A stretch of 6,976 nucleotides of DNA from Deltaproteobacteria bacterium CG07_land_8_20_14_0_80_60_11 (GCA_002779455.1 PEWM01000279.1:1-6976), one strand, 5' to 3'. Numbered from the stretch's first letter, positions 1 through 5,804 are shown. Program-made: numbers and translations. Notes: a model not told the origin generated them from the letters alone.

Positions 1-19
1 AAGAGCGCCATTGTGCGGC

Positions 20-934
20 ATGTCGGCCCTGATCCCTGAAAACGGCCCCGCTGACCCCCCTCACCGAAAACCGCAAACCGAAAACCGAAAACTTTACATC
101 GGCCCGGCGGGCTGGGATTACCCCGACTGGCAGGGTGTGGTCTATCCCCCGGGGCTCAAGGGCGCCGGCCGCCTCACCTTCCTGGCGTCCCGGTTCGCGG
201 CGGTGGAGATCAACGTCACCTTTTACCGGCCCCTCAAGTGCGACTACGCCCGGCGCTGGCTGGCGGCGGTGGCGGATTTTCCGGATTTCCGCTTCACCGC
301 CAAGGTGTGGCAGGTCTTCACCCACGAACGCCGGCTGCCGGCCCCCGAGCGGGCCCAGTTCCGGGAGGGCCTGACCCCGCTCCTCACCGGCGGGAAGTTA
401 GGGGCGCTCCTGGCCCAGTTCCCCTACTCCTTCCACAACACCGAGGACAATCGCGGCTATTTACTGAAGCTCAAGGCGGCCCTGGCGGAATTTCCCCTGG
501 CGGTGGAGGTGCGCCACCGTTCCTGGCAGCAGCGGGCCGTGCGGGAGTTTTTTGAGGAGGCCGGCCTGGATTTCTGCAACATTGACCAGCCGATAGTCTC
601 CTACCCCATGGGCGCGACCAGGTGGGTCACCGGGCGCCGCGGGTACCTGCGCTGCCACGGCCGGCGGCAGGACGCCTGGTTCGAGTTCGGGGACGACCGG
701 GGCGCCCGGTATGACTACCTGTACTCCCCAGAGGAACTGGCGGATTTGGCGGAAATAACCCGGGAGCTGATGGCGAAGGCGGCTGAGACCTACGTCATCT
801 TCAACAACCACCCGGCGGGCCAGGCGGTGGCCAACGCCCTGGAACTGGCGCACCGGCTCAACCCCGGCCGCCCTCTGCCCGTACCTCCGGGCCTGCTGGC
901 GGCGTTTCCTCGGTTAGGGAAATTTTCCCTCTAA
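20..934 (+). CDS. DUF72 (YecE-like) family protein
   Basis: The protein is a DUF72/YecE-family TIM-barrel-like protein of unknown biochemical role. Family hallmarks are visible in order: YIGPAGWDYPDW near the N-terminus, a segment reading FAAVEINVTFYR, FRFTAKVWQVFTH, the LGALLAQFPYSFH strand, AVEVRHRSW, GYLRCHGR, and the C-terminal YVIFNNHPAGQAVANAL. From the ATG at 20 it is about 304 residues, a little longer than typical members, which usually begin almost directly at the YIG motif. The start is uncertain: the frame is open to the left edge, a TTG lies at 11, and no good ribosome-binding site precedes 11 or 20. The roughly 25 residues before the motif look non-conserved and are partly encoded by a 7-base tandem repeat (64-91), so the native start may have been displaced. 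No neighbour on the same strand is visible. Family assignment is firm; function is unknown. Confidence 0.88.
   Translation: MSALIPENGPADPPHRKPQTENRKLYIGPAGWDYPDWQGVVYPPGLKGAGRLTFLASRFAAVEINVTFYRPLKCDYARRWLAAVADFPDFRFTAKVWQVFTHERRLPAPERAQFREGLTPLLTGGKLGALLAQFPYSFHNTEDNRGYLLKLKAALAEFPLAVEVRHRSWQQRAVREFFEEAGLDFCNIDQPIVSYPMGATRWVTGRRGYLRCHGRRQDAWFEFGDDRGARYDYLYSPEELADLAEITRELMAKAAETYVIFNNHPAGQAVANALELAHRLNPGRPLPVPPGLLAAFPRLGKFSL
64..91. repeat. Tandem heptamer repeat (CCGAAAA x4)
   Basis: There are four consecutive 7-base units: CCGAAAA, CCGCAAA, CCGAAAA, CCGAAAA. The tract lies inside the reading frame of the DUF72 gene, immediately before the codons for its first conserved motif (KLYIG). It resembles the short tandemly repeated heptamers known from several bacterial genomes. 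Similar tracts occur at 3674-3687 and 5708-5742. Confidence 0.8.
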
Positions 935-950
935 TAATATAAAGGCAGGA

Positions 951-1018
951 TGTAGGATGGGCACTGCCCACCATTAATCAAAAAGCATTAATTTACGGCG
1001 GGCAATGCCCGCCCTACA
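951..1018. repeat. Imperfect inverted repeat with GTAGG ends
   Basis: The arms at 951-972 and 997-1018 are 22 bases each and pair at 18 of 22 positions. Each arm also holds its own small palindrome (GGGCACTGCCC and GGGCAATGCCC). The loop adds two ATTAAT blocks that extend the pairing. The element starts 17 bases after the DUF72 stop codon, so its RNA hairpin could help end that transcript, although there is no clear downstream U-tract. The architecture matches dispersed GTAGGG-ended small mobile or REP-like elements; a search of the full genome would be needed to show copy number. Confidence 0.75.
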
Positions 1019-1063
1019 TTTGCTGATAATGTCTTATGATGATTGGTCTTAGAACGATTGGAA

Positions 1064-1085
1064 CGACCCGGCGGGTCGCCCCTAC
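1064..1085. repeat. Small palindromic element with GTAGGG end
   Basis: The core CGACCCG-G-CGGGTCG (1064-1078) is a perfect 7-base palindrome with a one-base centre. It is followed by CCCCTAC, which on the minus strand reads GTAGGGG. It shares the GTAGGG terminus and palindromic body with the elements at 951-1018 and 5750-5798. It may be a half or decayed copy of the same class. Confidence 0.55.
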
Positions 1086-1113
1086 CATTTCAGGGGGATG
1101 GAAGGGGAGTTTT

Positions 1114-1151
1114 GGGAGGATAGCGGGGCTCCTCTGTCCCCCGGTCCTCCC
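1114..1151. terminator. Possible hairpin between converging genes
   Basis: GGGAGGA (1114-1120) pairs with TCCTCCC (1145-1151), and CGGGG (1124-1128) with CCCCG (1139-1143), separated by a small bulge. This GC-rich stem lies between the end of the rightward DUF72 gene and the end of the leftward coiled-coil gene, where a two-way terminator would be expected. There is no strong T-run on either side, so this is a weak call. The rest of the 935-1220 gap holds the palindromic elements listed separately and no supported gene. Confidence 0.3.
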
Positions 1152-1220
1152 TTCTACTATGCTTTAAGAGGCCAGGGGGCCGAAGCCTGAAGTAAACAGA
1201 CCGACAGAATTTCCCTGCAA

Positions 1221-1634
1221 TCAAGCCGCCTGGCGCCGCTTCAGTTCTTCCAACGACTGTTCCAGGCGGGCCACCCGCTCCGCCAGGAATTGATGTTCTT
1301 CCCGGCGCACAATGACTTCATACAGGCGCGCCAGACCCCGGTTGGTTTCGTCATTGCGCATAATCAAATCCATGTTGACCTTATCAATGCGCGTGACCAG
1401 ATCGGCGTTGACCTTATCAATGCGCGTGATCAGATCGGCGTGAATACTATCGATCCGTTTATTGGTCTCATCAATGCGCCGGCTCTGATCGATCAAATGG
1501 GAATTTATATCGTCGAGGCGCTTGTTGGTCAGCCCCAGAGTCGTCTTCAGCTCGGCCTGAGCCTGCTTCATGACCTGGAGTTCAGGCACGATGAGTTCCT
1601 TCAGACCAGCCAGTACGGCTTCTTTGACGTCCAT
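1221..1634 (-). CDS. Small coiled-coil protein with hendecad repeats
   Basis: This gene encodes 137 residues of a mainly helical, charged protein with no signal peptide or membrane segment. The N-terminus (about 1-35) is a helix ending in the KTTLGLTNKRLDD region. Residues 53-103 are a run of 11-residue units beginning RID or RND: RIDETNK, RIDSIHADLIT, RIDKVNADLVT, RIDKVNMDLIM and RNDETNRGLAR. The C-terminus (about 104-137) is another heptad-like helix, RLEQSLEELKRR. Eleven-residue periodicity is typical of right-handed or nearly straight coiled coils, so it likely forms an oligomeric rod. The ATG at 1634 has a good GGGAG ribosome-binding site five bases upstream. It lies 107 bases downstream of feoB on the same strand and has a candidate promoter of its own. 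I do not recognise a named family or function; similar small proteins appear to recur in anaerobes, but that is from memory. Confidence 0.8.
   Translation of the reverse strand: MDVKEAVLAGLKELIVPELQVMKQAQAELKTTLGLTNKRLDDINSHLIDQSRRIDETNKRIDSIHADLITRIDKVNADLVTRIDKVNMDLIMRNDETNRGLARLYEVIVRREEHQFLAERVARLEQSLEELKRRQAA
1375..1440. repeat. 33-bp tandem repeat, two copies, in coding DNA
   Basis: Units 1375-1407 and 1408-1440 are 33 bases each and differ at a single base. A diverged third unit follows from 1441. Each encodes one 11-residue turn of the coiled-coil protein, so copies can be gained or lost in frame. Confidence 0.88.
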
Positions 1635-1639
1635 AAATG

Positions 1640-1644
1640 CTCCC
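1640..1644 (-). promoter_or_regulatory. Ribosome-binding site of the coiled-coil gene
   Basis: The minus strand reads GGGAG five bases before the ATG at 1634. This supports the chosen start. Confidence 0.65.
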
Positions 1645-1662
1645 GCGTCCTTCGGATTGTCT

Positions 1663-1694
1663 ATTATATTAAATTATATTGCCTGCAGGGTCAA
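1663..1694 (-). promoter_or_regulatory. Candidate sigma-70 promoter for the coiled-coil gene
   Basis: On the minus strand, TTGACC (1689-1694) is followed by an AT-rich stretch with overlapping -10-like hexamers: TAATAT at a 17-base spacing (1666-1671) and TATAAT at 20 bases (1663-1668). It lies between the feoB stop and the coiled-coil start, so the small gene may be transcribed independently of feoB. The AT-rich context raises the chance of a random match. Confidence 0.4.
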
Positions 1695-1741
1695 GGGAAA
1701 CCAGCCAATGAAATCAGTAAATTATCCTTGAATGTCTCTCC

Positions 1742-3664
1742 TTAAAACACCAGCGCCCCGAAGCCTCTCGTCAGCAGGCCCAGGATCAGGGCCAGGATGA
1801 GGGAGAGGCCGGCGGCCGTGGCCGCGCCTTTCCAGCCCAACTCCCGGCTCATGGCGGCGACGGTGGAGGCGCAGGGGACGTAAAACAGCACGAAGATGGT
1901 GAAGGTGAGGAGTTGGGTGAGGGTCAAGGCCGTGGTGATCTGGGGGGTGCCCAGGGCCTCGGCGAGCATGACCAGGGCCAGTTCTTTGCGCATGATCCCG
2001 AAAATCAGGGTGGTGCCCAGCACCGCGGGCAGGCCCAGGACCGCGGTGAAGGGGCGGCACAGGTCGTTGACGTACACCTCCAGGTGGTAAAATTGGAGGA
2101 GGCTCAGGACCAGGCTGCCCACGATGAGGATGGGCCAGGCCACCACGATGAATTCCTTGAGGCTGTGCCAGGATTTGCGGGACACGTTTTTCCAGGTGGG
2201 GAAGCGGTATTCCGGAATTTCCATGAGCAGCCCCGGGGAAACCTCGGGGAGGATCCAGGTGGACACCTTCCCCAACAGGGCGATGACCACCAGATTGAAG
2301 AAGTAGACCCCCAATGCCCAGTAAGGTCCCAGGGCGTAGGCCACCAGGGCGAAGATGATCACCGAGCGGGCCGAGCAGGGTACCAGCACCGCCAGCATGG
2401 AGACGATCAGCCGGTCCCGGGGGCTCTCCAGGATGCGGGTGGCCATCACCGCGGGCACGCTGCAGCCGTAACCCAGGATGAACGGGATGATGGACTTGCC
2501 GTGGAGCCCGAGGAAGTGCATGAAGTTGTCCATGAGGAAGGCCACCCGGGGGAGATAGCCGCTGTCCTCCAGCAGGGCCAGGCCGATGAGAAAGGGCAGC
2601 AGGTACGGCAGCACGATGGCCACCCCCCCGAAGATGCCCATGAGCAGGCCCTCCACCAGGCTGTAGGTCAGGTTATGGACCCCCAGCCAGGCCTTGCAAA
2701 ATTCCTGGGCCGCGGTTAAATAGCCCATCAGGAAGTTCTCGGTTAACTGGCCGAACCGGAAGACCACCTGGAAAAAAGCGGTCAGGACTGCGACCAGCAG
2801 GACGTAGCCCCAGAATCTATCGGTGGCGATCTTATCCAGGCGCTCGCGCCAGTCGGGTTTGGTGGCGGGCTTAACCTTCGCCACCTGCTCGAAGATATTG
2901 AGGCTCAGGGCATGGCGCTCGGAGGAGATCACGGTTTCCGGGGGCCGCCCGTGGGACTGGGCCAGAATCTTCTGGCTGTTGCGCACCCAATGGACGGCCT
3001 CGGAGTCCCGGCGCCCGATCTCCCCGATGACGTAGGGGTCGTCCTCCAGGGCCTTGACCAGCATGAAGCGCCAGGGCAGCCCCAATTCTTGGGAAAACGT
3101 GAAATCCAACTGGTCGGCCAGGGAGTCGATTTCTTCTTCCACGTCCCGGGCAAACAGGGTCTGGGTGGGGCGGACCCCGGCCCGGCCGGCGCTTAAGGCG
3201 GCCCGCAACAGATCGCTCAAGCCCCGGCCCGTGACGGCGACGGTGGTTACCACCGGCACGCCCAGAAGCCCCGAGAGTTTGGCGGCGTCGATCACGGTCC
3301 CCTTGCGGGCGGCCTCGTCCATCATGTTCAGGGCCACCACCAGGGGGCGCTCCAGGCTCATCAGCTCCAGGGTGAGTTCCAGGCTGCGGCTCAGAAGAGA
3401 GGCGTCAATGACGTTGATGATGACGTCGGACTTCCCCGCCAGCAGGTAGTTGCGGGATTCCAGTTCCGCCCGGTCGGTGGAGGTCAGGGAATAGACCCCG
3501 GGCAGGTCCACGCAGGTGAGTTCTTCTCCTTCGAACACCACCTGGCTGACGGTGAATTTCACCGTGGTGCCGGGAAAATTGGAGACCGCGGCCTTATAGC
3601 CGCTGAAGTAGTTGAAAATAGTGCTCTTACCACAATTGGGTTGGCCGATGAGGGCGATTTTCAT
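1742..3664 (-). CDS. feoB: Ferrous iron transporter FeoB
   Basis: This is a complete 640-residue Fe(II) transporter of the inner membrane, with a cytosolic GTPase-like domain fused to a membrane permease. G-protein motifs are visible: G1 GQPNCGKST (residues 7-15), the G2 threonines in FPGTT (30-34), G3 DLPG (53-56) and G4 NMMD (113-116). A helical spacer leads to about 8-11 membrane helices from residue 284 on. The permease carries the conserved FeoB signatures LEDSGYLPRVAFLMD (365-379), GYGCSVPA (398-405), PCSAR (429-433), RKELAL (559-564) and VPCAST (596-601), with Cys401, Cys430 and Cys598. It lacks a long cytosolic tail and falls at the short end of the family. No feoA or feoC is adjacent within the window. 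The start ATG is preceded by an in-frame stop two codons upstream, so it is secure, but the strong ribosome-binding sequence is unusually far away. I see no convincing Fur box. Confidence 0.96.
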   Translation of the reverse strand: MKIALIGQPNCGKSTIFNYFSGYKAAVSNFPGTTVKFTVSQVVFEGEELTCVDLPGVYSLTSTDRAELESRNYLLAGKSDVIINVIDASLLSRSLELTLELMSLERPLVVALNMMDEAARKGTVIDAAKLSGLLGVPVVTTVAVTGRGLSDLLRAALSAGRAGVRPTQTLFARDVEEEIDSLADQLDFTFSQELGLPWRFMLVKALEDDPYVIGEIGRRDSEAVHWVRNSQKILAQSHGRPPETVISSERHALSLNIFEQVAKVKPATKPDWRERLDKIATDRFWGYVLLVAVLTAFFQVVFRFGQLTENFLMGYLTAAQEFCKAWLGVHNLTYSLVEGLLMGIFGGVAIVLPYLLPFLIGLALLEDSGYLPRVAFLMDNFMHFLGLHGKSIIPFILGYGCSVPAVMATRILESPRDRLIVSMLAVLVPCSARSVIIFALVAYALGPYWALGVYFFNLVVIALLGKVSTWILPEVSPGLLMEIPEYRFPTWKNVSRKSWHSLKEFIVVAWPILIVGSLVLSLLQFYHLEVYVNDLCRPFTAVLGLPAVLGTTLIFGIMRKELALVMLAEALGTPQITTALTLTQLLTFTIFVLFYVPCASTVAAMSRELGWKGAATAAGLSLILALILGLLTRGFGALVF

Positions 3665-3673
3665 AGCTTATCG

Positions 3674-3687
3674 GGGGACCGGAGACC
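3674..3687. repeat. Heptamer pair between feoB ribosome site and start
   Basis: GGGGACC and GGAGACC are two 7-base units in tandem, followed by a diverged third unit, GAAGTCA (3688-3694). They lie exactly in the stretch separating the feoB start codon from its Shine-Dalgarno-like sequence. They resemble the heptamer tracts at 64-91 and 5708-5742. Confidence 0.5.
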
Positions 3688-3691
3688 GAAG

Positions 3692-3700
3692 TCACCTCCT
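3692..3700 (-). promoter_or_regulatory. Displaced Shine-Dalgarno sequence upstream of feoB
   Basis: The minus strand reads AGGAGGTGA, a near-perfect anti-16S match, but 27 bases separate it from the feoB ATG at 3664. Normal spacing is about 5-9 bases. No alternative in-frame start fits it, because a TAA lies two codons before the ATG. Part of the spacer consists of the heptamer units at 3674-3687. Confidence 0.6.
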
Positions 3701-3718
3701 GGTTTTTCCTTAAAAATC

Positions 3719-3746
3719 TTGACACTTTGGCAGATTTCTTTATATT
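3719..3746 (+). promoter_or_regulatory. Strong sigma-70 promoter for yceD-rpmF-acd
   Basis: A perfect -35 box TTGACA (3719-3724) and a -10 box TATATT (3741-3746, five of six matches) are 16 bases apart. Transcription would begin near 3753, giving a leader of about 50 bases before the yceD ATG at 3805. The position also rules out upstream TTG starts for yceD at 3727 and probably 3754. It is the best promoter in the window and suits a constitutive ribosomal-protein operon. Confidence 0.75.
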
Positions 3747-3804
3747 AAATATTTTGTACCCGAGGGCCAAGGGTTTATTTTATCCTCGCCTTAATGATAC
3801 AGTA

Positions 3805-4350
3805 ATGACTACGAAAAAAACCCTGCAAATCAACCTGAAGACCATTCCCGAAACGGGCCTCCCGGTCGTAATCGACCTGGGTCAGGAGTGGTTCGCCCGC
3901 TGGCGTGAAGAAGATCCGGGTCTGGACTTTGCCGGCGCCCGGATAACCGGCCTCGTGCACCTTTCGAAACATGGCCGCGACCTCCTGGTCCGGGGAAACC
4001 TCTCCGGCCATCTGGAACTGGCCTGCAGCCGCTGCCTGGAGTTCTTTGCCGCCCCGGCCACGATTGATTTTGACCTCCTCTTGGTCCCCGGCCCCCCAAC
4101 CGCCGGCGCCGCCGATGAGGAATTGAGCCTGACGGACCTGGACCGGGACTATTATACCGGGGAGATCGTGGACCTGGAGAGCCTTCTGAGGGAGCAGATC
4201 ATCCTCATGATGCCCTTAAAACCTCTCTGTGATGAGACCTGCAAGGGCCTGTGCCCCCATTGCGGGGCCAACCTCAGGCGCGAGACCTGCACCTGCCCGG
4301 CCGATGCCATTAATTCCCCCTTTGCCCTGCTGGCAAAGTTGAAAATTTAA
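3805..4350 (+). CDS. yceD: YceD/DUF177 family protein
   Basis: This is a 181-residue DUF177 protein, the family of E. coli YceD, which is needed for 23S rRNA accumulation and is usually encoded directly upstream of rpmF. Visible motifs are the central CSRCLEFF (Cys74, Cys77), an acidic segment DLDRDYYTGEIVDLESLLREQ (split here only by eye; about 111-131), and the C-terminal cysteine block LCDETCKGLCPHCG followed by TCTC (Cys142, 146, 150, 153, 162, 164), which probably binds zinc. The frame stays open upstream to a TTG at 3727, but that codon lies inside the promoter spacer, so ATG 3805 is preferred. No clear Shine-Dalgarno precedes it. A three-codon ORF (ATG at 3794, stop overlapping the yceD ATG) may help couple initiation. 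The stop overlaps the rpmF ribosome site, and the gene is first in a tight cluster. Confidence 0.9.
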   Translation: MTTKKTLQINLKTIPETGLPVVIDLGQEWFARWREEDPGLDFAGARITGLVHLSKHGRDLLVRGNLSGHLELACSRCLEFFAAPATIDFDLLLVPGPPTAGAADEELSLTDLDRDYYTGEIVDLESLLREQIILMMPLKPLCDETCKGLCPHCGANLRRETCTCPADAINSPFALLAKLKI

Positions 4351-4355
4351 GGAGA
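4349..4355 (+). promoter_or_regulatory. Ribosome-binding site of rpmF
   Basis: AAGGAGA overlaps the yceD stop codon and sits 6 bases before the GTG at 4362. It supports this GTG as the rpmF start and implies translational coupling with yceD. Confidence 0.75.
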
Positions 4356-4361
4356 GACCCC

Positions 4362-4544
4362 GTGCCTTTACCCAAAAGAAAGAAATCCATCTCGAAAAAG
4401 AACACGCGACGCTCGCATGATGCCCTGACCCCCCCGTCGCTATCCACCTGTCCCAAGTGCAATGAGCCGCGTTTGCCCCACCATGCCTGCCCGCATTGCG
4501 GGTTTTACAAGGGCCGGCTGGTGATCCCCAAAGCGGCGGAGTAA
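4362..4544 (+). CDS. rpmF: 50S ribosomal protein L32
   Basis: This is a complete 60-residue L32 (bL32) of the large ribosomal subunit. The N-terminus has the characteristic basic stretch MPLPKRKKSISKKNTRRSHD, followed by a zinc-ribbon with four cysteines: CPKC (Cys30, Cys33) and CPHCGFYKGR (Cys43, Cys46). It is therefore the zinc-binding form rather than the cysteine-free paralogue some bacteria use under zinc limitation. Translation starts at a GTG with a good AAGGAG site. It lies 11 bases after yceD, as in many bacteria, and 6 bases before the acyl-CoA dehydrogenase, where plsX is the usual downstream neighbour. The GGAG used by the next gene is embedded in its last codons. Confidence 0.97.
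   Translation: MPLPKRKKSISKKNTRRSHDALTPPSLSTCPKCNEPRLPHHACPHCGFYKGRLVIPKAAE
4538..4541 (+). promoter_or_regulatory. Ribosome-binding site of acd inside rpmF
   Basis: GGAG overlaps the last two sense codons of rpmF and lies 9 bases before the ATG at 4551. It supports that start and indicates that the dehydrogenase is translated from the rpmF transcript. Confidence 0.6.
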
Positions 4545-4550
4545 GGGGCC

Positions 4551-5708
4551 ATGAATCACCTGCTCACCGAAGAGCAGCAGATGCTCCAGGACCTGGCCCG
4601 CCAGATCGCCCGCGAGCGCATCAAACCCATCCGGGCGCAGCTGGACGAGGAAGAGATCTTTCCCTGGGACATCATGGCCGACCTGGCCCAGGCGGACCTC
4701 TGCGGTACCGTTATCCCCGAGGCCTATGGCGGCCTGGAACTTGGGTGCCTGGAAAACTGCCTGGTTCTGGAGGCCCTGGCCGAGGGCTGCGTGGGGGTGG
4801 CCACCACCTATGCCGCCAGCTTCTTGGGGGCCTATCCCCTGCTGCTGTACGGCGCCGATGCCCAGAAACACCGCTATCTGCCGCCCCTGGCCCGGGGCGA
4901 GGTTTTGTCCGCCTTTGCCCTGACCGAACCCCAGGCGGGCTCAGATGCCGGGGCGATTGCCACCACTGCGGTGAAAGACGGCGATTTTTACGTCCTCAAC
5001 GGCGCCAAGCAGTGGATCACCAACGCCGGGGAAGCCGAGTTTTACACCATCATCGCCCTCACCGACCGGTCCAAAGGGGTCCGGGGAGCCTCGGCCTTCC
5101 TGGTGGAAAAAAATGATCCCGGCATCTCCTTCGGCAAAAAAGAAAAGAAGATGGGCATCCGGGCCTCCGTCACCCGGGAGGTGATCCTGGAAGACTGCCG
5201 CATCCCCGCCGACCGGCTCCTGGGGAAACCCGGCCTGGGCTTCATCATCACCATGAAGACCCTGGACCTGGCCCGGCCCGGCGCCGGCGCCCTGGCGGTG
5301 GGACTGGCCCAGAGCGCCCTGGATGAAGCCGCGGCCTTCGCCAAGGAGCGGCGCCAGTTCGGGGCCCCCATCTTTTCCTTCCAGGCGGTACAGCATCTGC
5401 TCGCCAACATGGCCACCCAGATCGAGGCGGCCCGGGCCCTGGTGTACGCCGTGGCCCGGTATATCGACAGCCAGCCCAAGGATTACTCCAAACAAGGCGC
5501 CATGGCCAAGCTCTTCGCCACCGACATGGCCATGGCCGTCACCGTGGACGCGGTCCAGGTCATGGGCGGCCACGGCTACATGCGGGAATACCCGGTGGAA
5601 AAGATGATGCGGGACGCCAAGATCCTCCAGATCTACGAAGGCACCAACCAGATCATGCGCAACATCATCGGCCTGGCGCTGAATAAAGAATACTCCAAGA
5701 AAAAATAG
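4551..5708 (+). CDS. Acyl-CoA dehydrogenase
   Basis: This 385-residue soluble flavoenzyme oxidises acyl-CoA to trans-2-enoyl-CoA in beta-oxidation or a related acid-degradation route, passing electrons to electron transfer flavoprotein. Domains follow the family order: an N-terminal helical domain (about 1-120), a middle beta domain with FAD-contacting FALTEPQAGSDA (122-133) and QWITNA (154-159), and a C-terminal helical domain with RRQFG (267-271) and the second signature QVMGGHGYMREYPVEKMMRD. The catalytic base is Glu363 in QIYEGTNQI, the position used by short- and medium-chain enzymes. Length is standard and no residue appears missing. Chain-length or aromatic specificity cannot be read by eye. 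It is cotranscribed with yceD-rpmF, and etfB follows after a repeat island. The stop codon's last base is the first base of a heptamer tract. Confidence 0.95.
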   Translation: MNHLLTEEQQMLQDLARQIARERIKPIRAQLDEEEIFPWDIMADLAQADLCGTVIPEAYGGLELGCLENCLVLEALAEGCVGVATTYAASFLGAYPLLLYGADAQKHRYLPPLARGEVLSAFALTEPQAGSDAGAIATTAVKDGDFYVLNGAKQWITNAGEAEFYTIIALTDRSKGVRGASAFLVEKNDPGISFGKKEKKMGIRASVTREVILEDCRIPADRLLGKPGLGFIITMKTLDLARPGAGALAVGLAQSALDEAAAFAKERRQFGAPIFSFQAVQHLLANMATQIEAARALVYAVARYIDSQPKDYSKQGAMAKLFATDMAMAVTVDAVQVMGGHGYMREYPVEKMMRDAKILQIYEGTNQIMRNIIGLALNKEYSKKK

Positions 5709-5742
5709 GGGTCAGGGGCCAGGGGTCAGGGGCCAGGGGTCA
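5708..5742. repeat. Five-unit heptamer tandem repeat at acd stop
   Basis: GGGGTCA and GGGGCCA alternate for five 7-base units with no errors. The first G is the last base of the acd stop codon, so the tract abuts the coding region exactly. The alternating C/T gives a two-unit, 14-base higher-order period. Confidence 0.92.
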
Positions 5743-5749
5743 GTTTACC

Positions 5750-5802
5750 GTAGGGCGCGTCTTACGCGCCAAAAAATGGTGCGTAAGACGCACCCTACTT
5801 TT
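5750..5802 (+). terminator. Long hairpin plus T-run after acd (GTAGGG element)
   Basis: Arms 5750-5770 and 5778-5798 are 21 bases each and pair at 19 positions by Watson-Crick rules, plus one G-U, around a 7-base A-rich loop. Four T residues follow. As RNA it would make a strong intrinsic-terminator-like hairpin downstream of acd. The sequence is also typical of an interspersed element, with GTAGGG and CCCTAC ends like 951-1018, so terminator activity may be a by-product of insertion. Confidence 0.6.
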
Positions 5803-5804
5803 CT

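Noticed and set aside
1375..1440. CRISPR-like direct repeats
   Set aside because: The units are directly adjacent with no spacers and encode 11-residue protein repeats in frame.
1290..1745. Rightward open frame of 151 codons across the coiled-coil gene
   Set aside because: It is antisense to the coiled-coil CDS; its repeats simply mirror the 33-bp units, and its start has no ribosome site. The minus-strand frame has a good start signal and heptad/hendecad logic.
1913..2719. Rightward open frame of 268 codons opposite feoB
   Set aside because: It is very rich in Gly, Gln, His and Asp, has no recognisable domain, and lies entirely antisense to a textbook FeoB; an effect of high GC.
3727..3804. 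Longer yceD start at TTG 3727
   Set aside because: The codon lies between the -35 and -10 boxes of the promoter, so it would not be transcribed; ATG 3805 gives the normal family length.
3700..3804. Fur-binding site or riboswitch in the feoB-yceD intergenic region
   Set aside because: No palindromic GATAAT-type match and no recognisable conserved aptamer structure in about 100 bases.
4496..5116. Rightward frame of 206 codons over rpmF and acd
   Set aside because: Rich in Arg, Gly and Pro with no domain, and overlaps two clearly identified genes in another frame.
4941..5573. Leftward frame of 210 codons opposite acd
   Set aside because: Antisense shadow with low-complexity Gly/His-rich content and no start signal, opposite a fully conserved acyl-CoA dehydrogenase.
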